Shown: positions 58,201 through 64,000 of the stretch, piece after piece
Position numbering within the stretch: the stretch's first letter is position 1
How the letters are laid out: each line of letters opens with the position of its first letter
Source: Globomyces pollinis-pini
Lineage: Eukaryota > Chytridiomycota > Chytridiomycetes > Rhizophydiales > Globomycetaceae
Assembly (NCBI GenBank): GCA_025399215.1
Contig: MU621093.1
Span: 7,609 to 71,608, forward strand
Reading direction: 5' to 3'
Length of the DNA stretch: 64,000 nt
Translations under genes and position numbers: made by a program
Notes under the pieces: generated by a model
What the model saw: the letters and a program-made list of their open reading frames with translations, nothing else
Databases searched by the model: none
What the model was told of the DNA's origin: nothing

Positions 58201-60003
58201 ATTTGGTGTCCTTGATTGTAATGTCAAACACTTTCAATCTCCAAGTCCTAGTTAGCTAATTTTAGTATTAAAGAATATACAATAAATAGCCTTGATGCGA
58301 CAGACGACAATGCAATTATATCACCATCACTGTTTGGGAGTAGAACAGTGGTCTTTATACCAGTAGGTATGCTTAGAATTTGAATAGTGATTTGAGCTGC
58401 TACGTAGGCAAACTTTTCTGATAAAGAATAGAGAGGATTAGGGCATGAAAGAGTATTAAAGAATTTTGCCTTCAGTCCATCTTCATTTAATGCTAATAGT
58501 TGCGCTTACCTAGTGTGTAAATATCGAAATTCTGCCCAGTCCAGATTCCGATCGAGGAGGATGATACTTCTAGTCCTCGAATTTTTCCTGCACTTTCAAA
58601 GGTTTCTGAAGGCTATGGTATTTAGTTCAAAATATCACATTTACTTTTCCAAAAGACTCCACCATAACTTTATGTGAAGACACTTGCGAAACTTGAACTT
58701 GTAAGCCTGAAGAAGCACTCTGTAAAGATTGTTCAGATAGAAGTTGAAACCCATTTGATTTTTTAATGGCCAAAGTAGAACCAGTGATACCTTCACATTA
58801 TACAAATATTTTTACCCCAATAAATACGTTCAATTGATCCTGTAATTTCGATTTTGTGTAATGGCTCCCAGGTGTTTAAAGGATGGCTTTGAAACCTTTG
58901 CCAGAGTATAACATGACAAGATTCAGTTGCCACTAGAAATTTAACCTCTGTATATATCTTACCAACCAGAATATTGTTTCTTTTACTATAAGTAAGACAA
59001 GTGTAAGACATTTTCGCCAACTCTTTTACGTTAGTTGACCAATACTATTACCAGGTCTATCTAGTACAATCGTTTCTTCATTTGCAGAGTCCCAAATACG
59101 TGGAGGACTTTTATTTACCGAATAAGCCAAAAGATCAGTATCTATCCACTGACATGCTAACGTATTTCCAGTCTGGTTGGTTGATCCACCCAGTTTGACT
59201 TGAAGCCACTAACACACATTAAATTCAAAACATTACAGATGATTCTAGTGTTAATTTCCCATCGTCATGCACAAAATGAGATAAAACCATATCCTCTGTT
59301 AGAGCAAGCAATAAGTCACGACTTTCGTGATAGTGAAGCAGATGTATTTTTGATGAAAGTGTAGTGCATTCAGTGCAGTGACCAATATCATCAGCGAAGA
59401 ATATAGTCCCATTACGTGTACCAACAAAAAATGGTGGACAATCCTTATCCTTTGTTCTGATGTGTTACTTTTCATTCAACTAACCTGCTTTCTCTTGCTC
59501 TCTTATCTATTGGCTTGAAAACGATATGATCAATTGCTCCCCGAAGTCTATATTGTGACATTGTTGCTAATTTGCCACGATGGTCGATTTTCCAAACCAC
59601 TACTCCACCTTCCTATTCATTAAAATAATTCATTAAATACTTCATCTCCAGTGATTAATCTATTTCCATTTGGACTCCATACGATACATGAAATTGGCGC
59701 ATGATGAACATTTCCTTCACGAAAACTACTATTGGAATCTAAACACCACAACCCAACAGTTCCTACCGTTAGATAGATTGATACTGTACCATTAGTCCAA
59801 GAAACTGCCAAAAATTTCCTTGTAGGATGCCATTGTAATCCATTAACTTGCCCATCCTTTTTTAAAACTATGCTCTGACAAACAACAAGATCTTCATCAT
59901 AAAGTGAAACTGTTCCATCATTTGAAGATGATGCAACAATCGAGCTGCTAGGATGTATTGCAATTGATGAGAAGTCACCATTAGCTGATTCTGAAATCCA
60001 CAT
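55240..60003 (-). CDS. IFT140: Intraflagellar transport protein IFT140 (IFT-A complex)
   Basis: IFT140 is a core subunit of the IFT-A complex, which carries retrograde traffic and membrane proteins in flagella. The N-terminal half holds WD40 repeats: [37 protein letters not shown] and [20 protein letters not shown], the last close to the animal IFT140 second repeat. The C-terminal half, in many short exons, holds TPR-like helices ([40 protein letters not shown]). The start ATG at 60003 precedes the first WD repeat directly. Small introns interrupt the gene throughout; I did not fix each of them. Presence of this gene shows that the organism builds a flagellum. Confidence 0.85.
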
Positions 60004-60079
60004 AAAAATGATGTGATAAACATGAACGCGATTTTAAGAGGTACATATTTGAAAACACAAACTTACAATACATTTATTA

Positions 60080-62983
60080 TTAATATGATGATCTTAACTT
60101 ATTCAATTGTTCCAGAATATTATTCACCATTTGTTTAACTAAAACAGAATTGTTAATCTGCATTTTAGAAATTGTCAACATTGCCAGATTATAATCTTTT
60201 ACATGTTCTTTCCAATAGGAATTAAAGTTTGGTCGGACTAAATTGAAGAATATTTTTAACATGTCAATGGTAAGTTGTTGAGAGGGTATCATTCCAATTC
60301 GTGAAAGATATAAAACTATTCCATCGGAAAGTAGTAAATAACCAATTTTTGGATTTTGAGATAAAATTCTTACTAATTGAGACATGATCTGATTTTCAGT
60401 TTCATATCTAGGAGTAGGGTTTAAAAATATTGTTTGGAAAACTGGTTTGGTAGAAGTTAATAGTGCATCTTCAACCCTTGAAGGTTCTTTTGAGATCCTT
60501 TTAATATCAATACGTTAGATTGAATTACCAAGATAAAATAGCTTCCAGAACTACAGATCTCCAACAGAAATCTTGTAACAATTTAATCAAAATATCCAAC
60601 ATATTCTCTTGCCAAAATGTTTCAGTGGTTAGATGGCAAACAATATCACATAAAATAGGTACAGCAAATTGCTTAGCAGGATGATTACTTGAACATGATA
60701 GTGCCAAGTGCTTCAAAATACCCATTCGCAATGCTCTTTCTTGTCTACGGGAATTCAACCTCAGACTATAAAATAAACAACTAAAGACTTGTGTCCTAAT
60801 ATCCTATTGGTTAATACCAAGTGATGAATGTACAACAACTTCATTTGGCTTCCAAAGTAAATTGCAAATGATCTCTATAGCACCACTCATATCAAACATG
60901 GGTAGATTATCTGAAACTTGACATAGATTTTTGATTATTTTTAATAGTTTAATAGATGATGCCGTCTGATTCATTGCCAATGATTTCAATAATCCTATAA
61001 TGTCATTCTATTAAAATTTACTTTGAAATAGCATCTCTGAACCTAGCTTGTGCAGCACATAATGATTTCCTTGTGATAGCTCATATAGCAATGCAATGAT
61101 TGAATTTACTAGTGGCTCATCTCTAGATATTTGTGGTAACCGTGTGTAAATTAGGTATTTGGATATGAGAGTAGGTATAGTGGTATCACAAATGAATCTT
61201 CGAAGCTCATTTCTATCTTCACCTATCTATAAAAATTATTAAAATAAATTTTTACTTGGTTTTCAATTGTTTTCGTTAATGTTTCGATCAACTTGATTTT
61301 TAAATCGACATTGGATGAACTAAGTGTTTGTTCAATTATATGTAGCTGTGAGGTAATGATTGATTCCGGATATTTTTCAATGGTATTGCAAATCAATGTA
61401 ACTATTTCATGTAATAGCTGAGCATGATTTGGTAATGCTTTGGGTATTAATGTAGATAATGCTAAAAAATGCACATCAGGGGGGATAACATGATTGCCAT
61501 TGAACTATTGATCAATTCATAATATTGGTTTACCTTATTGATTAGCCTTAGAGCAAGGAGTTTCAGATCAACATTATCACGATAATTACCCACTATTCCT
61601 AATAAATGCATGATTTTTGATTGTGATAAACTGTGCTCTATAATTGGCTGTAATTCGCTCATGGTCTAAAAATAATTTTATATGAATGATAATTTTACGA
61701 TTTTGGAGTTGATATACTGAGCTAGATAGTCGGTCCAGCTGACAGAATAGTTTGTTTCCATCACCTCGTTTGATATTTCATAAAGAGGATCTGATGGCTC
61801 GTTATTCTAAATATAAAACTTAAAAATGGTACCTGAATTGGTTGCGTTTTCAATGTTATTGTGTTTTCCAGTTCAATAAAATCTTGAGAGTAATCATCTG
61901 ATTCTTCAACATCTCTGAATACATTCAAATCCAAGATCTTTTGCACAGAGAAATTGCGAACCTTGGTTTAGAACTCATTACATACCCTCTTAGCAATATA
62001 TTGATTATTTGTTTCTTTCCTAGTTCAAATTAGTGGATCTGAGTTATACTTGAAACTATTTATCCAAGGATGTTTTTGTAATCTATTGGCTGAAATTCTC
62101 AAGTTAGGATCTTTCTGAAAACATTCGTTTAGAAAATCACGAAATAACTGTGATGAGAATCATCATTCTTACAGGCGTAATAGAATCTGGATATGGTATT
62201 GTATCTGCTGATACAATTCTAAATAAGGCAGAGATTGGCTCCAAGTCGTAGTAGGGTGGTTTCCCTGTGTATAATTCTAACGCTGTACATCCAACACTCC
62301 AAATATCTGATGAGCAATTAGAACCACTAAGTTCAATAACTTCTGGTGCCACTATTCATTATTGTATCGACATATTACTCCAATAAGGTGAGCCTTCAAA
62401 CACATTTCGATCAATTCCAAATCGCATGGCAATTCCAAAATCAGCAAGTTTCACAACACCCTCTTTGGTAGTTAGAATATTCTAATGAAATCAAGATTAG
62501 TTGATATGACAATTACTGCACTCTTGATATCGCGATGGATAATTCCTTGATCATGAAGGTAAGATAATCCAATCAATACTTGGTCCATATACCCACTAAC
62601 CAATATTTCTGGTATATTTCCAAACTTCTTTATCGTTTCTAGTAAGCTACCAGATTCACAGTATCTAGTTTTTAATTTCAACAAATTTACTCCATAATAA
62701 TTAACAAATCAGTGTTTGTACGTTCATAACCATATAGATGAACAATATTCAAGTGACGAAGTTGTTTTAATAAATCTATCTCGGACTAACATTATTGATG
62801 GATGTATGTTACCATTGTCTCATTTAACTTATGTAAAGATAGATGTTTAATTCGTTTAATTGCAACTGTTTTTCCCGTTGATTTACTCAATGCTTGATAT
62901 ACTGATCCTGATGCTCCTTTTCCAATTAAGCTTCCAATCTTGTACTCGGTCTGAACATTTGTTTTCATAGAGTTGTGTAACAT
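60080..62983 (-). CDS. Ser/Thr kinase of the Cdc7 (septation)/MAP3K-epsilon family with ARM-type tail
   Basis: In fission yeast Cdc7, and in plants MAP3K-epsilon, kinases of this group transmit the cytokinesis signal (SIN-type pathway). The kinase domain is N-terminal: glycine loop [61 protein letters not shown] and [20 protein letters not shown] with [13 protein letters not shown], characteristic of the family. Introns of 27, 26, 35, 27, 30 and 24 nt were verified here; one hides an in-frame TGA (62027-62025). The C-terminal 600 or so residues are armadillo-like helices ([20 protein letters not shown]), as in MAP3K-epsilon. Start ATG 62983; a second Met at 62968 is possible. Confidence 0.85.
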
Positions 62984-63041
62984 TAAGGGTTGTGTAACCC
63001 TGAACAAAAAAGGTTTATGAAAATTGATATATTTTGTTTAA

Positions 63042-64000
63042 CTATTCAAATTTAGCAACACAATTTTTAAACTGATATCCATTATGAAAATCTAATGGTT
63101 CCCTAGCACTTTTACCCTCAACTTTAAGCAATGTTGCAGCTACCCATCCTTCCTTACATTTAATGTAAATGTATTCATTTCCCCTTAAATAAAATAAAGA
63201 TCCAGCAGCTGCGTCATCTGGTAAGTAATCTATCGAATTCTGGAAATGAATTGTTGGATTTTCCATTTTCAAAATTTGAATTCTTTTACCTTGAAATGTG
63301 GAATGTAATGGAATCTAAATTTAATTATTAAAATTAAATATACTTTATCTCCAAATGCTAGATACATGGCATAAATGTCCACATTTGTTTTCTCATTCCA
63401 AAAAACTCTTGAACCTTCCGTTTTCAGTTTCGGTGCTTTGGACACTTTTGATTCATCTTGAACTATGGCATTATTTTGCAAATCTTCCAAGTTCTCTAAT
63501 GTATACACTAGATCTTTGCCGCCTTGATCACTCAGTAACCCATGCAGAGTAGGATATGAAATGAATTTTGGAATGCTCTATAAACAATGGTTGAATAATC
63601 CACTATCTTACCAATCGACTTTGATGTAATATTCTTCCACTGTCAAGGCGAAGAGGATCTAGGTCAATTATCGATACTCCAGTTTCCGTATCTTGATTCA
63701 AAATAGTGTATTGAATGGGCGATGCACCACGATATTTAGGAAGTAAACTTGGATGAACATTAACGCAACCTGGTAGAAATGATGAATATAGTGTTTCCAT
63801 ACCACGTTTAAATTGGGATAAGACCGATTTAGGAATAAAATACCCGAACGACACGACAACTGCCAAATCAAAGAGAGAGCCATCATTAGCTATTGGTGGT
63901 TTCCACTCTTTCAGTGTTTTGTGGGGAGCCCGATGGCATTTCAAATTATTTTGTGAAGCGAATGCTTTCAGTGGTTGATTTTGGTTGTATGGCAATACAA
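63042..64000 (-). CDS. FMT1: Mitochondrial methionyl-tRNA formyltransferase (5' end outside window)
   Basis: This enzyme formylates Met-tRNA for mitochondrial translation initiation. The visible part includes the catalytic-domain motif PGCVNVHPSLLPKYRGASPI (HPSLLP with the catalytic His), QDTETGVSIIDLDPLRLDSG and, after introns, a C-terminal OB-type domain ending GWVAATLLKVEGKSAREPLD. The frame is open at the right edge, so the N-terminus lies beyond 64000. Together with TACO1, bL21m and COA8 it is the fourth mitochondrial gene-expression or assembly factor in this window, but these genes are scattered and not clustered. Confidence 0.88.

Noticed and set aside
62020..62049. In-frame TGA in the kinase gene
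   Set aside because: It falls in a 30-nt GT..AG intron (62049-62020); the spliced frame is open.
1..64000. CRISPR array, prophage, operon or integrated virus
   Set aside because: No regularly spaced identical repeats, bacterial ribosome sites or viral hallmark genes are present; the window is ordinary eukaryotic nuclear DNA.

Overview
The window is AT-rich nuclear DNA from a flagellated eukaryote with densely packed genes on both strands. The gene content points to an early-diverging zoosporic fungus or a close relative (chytrid, aphelid or rozellid grade). Flagellar genes are present (IFT140, CFAP46, a CatSper-like channel), next to genes typical of fungi (a vacuolar AVT1-type amino-acid transporter, two DUF4436 membrane proteins, SulP permeases, a Cdc7/MAP3K-epsilon septation-type kinase). 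An Integrator subunit (INTS4), absent from yeasts, argues against Dikarya. The species cannot be named from the sequence.

The dominant feature is intron size. Almost every gene is split by GT..AG introns of only about 22-35 nt, usually ending TAG and often with a TAAY-like branch site. Many genes therefore look broken in a plain ORF scan, but joining exons at these sites restores conserved proteins. The total coding length of each gene I joined completely is a multiple of three. The most striking locus is the VPS24/CHMP3 gene. Its second intron (24171-24459, 289 nt) divides exactly into ten back-to-back GT...AG units of 26-32 nt with no exon between them, which means nine AG|GT recursive-splicing-type junctions. 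A two-unit version lies in another gene at 31181-31240.

Layout. 1-14 kb: tail of an unknown gene, nucleoporin NUP93, mitochondrial TACO1, an F-box/ankyrin membrane protein, two tandem SulP transporters without STAS domains, MYCBP, COA8, PAF1, DUF4436 copy 1 and a tRNA-Arg. 14-26 kb: an unknown protein, AVT1, SMC6, a tandem-repeat protein (copy A), VPS24, the spliceosomal CWC15 and mitochondrial ribosomal bL21m. The last two diverge from a promoter carrying TTAGGG repeats. 26-36 kb: ATP synthase alpha, the CatSper-like channel, a gene-poor kilobase with a long hairpin and a broken coiled-coil gene, a long coiled-coil protein (possibly TALPID3-like), repeat protein copy B and a small membrane protein. 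36-64 kb: DPY30, the RNA polymerase III largest subunit, INTS4, CFAP46, FBXO9/Hrt3, DUF4436 copy 2, a USP36-type deubiquitinase, IFT140, the Cdc7/MAP3K-epsilon kinase and the 3' part of mitochondrial methionyl-tRNA formyltransferase.

The genes are unrelated housekeeping, mitochondrial, transcriptional and flagellar functions, mostly in tight convergent or divergent pairs. There is no operon or defence island. Multi-exon genes are given as whole spans, with the introns I resolved noted in the evidence.
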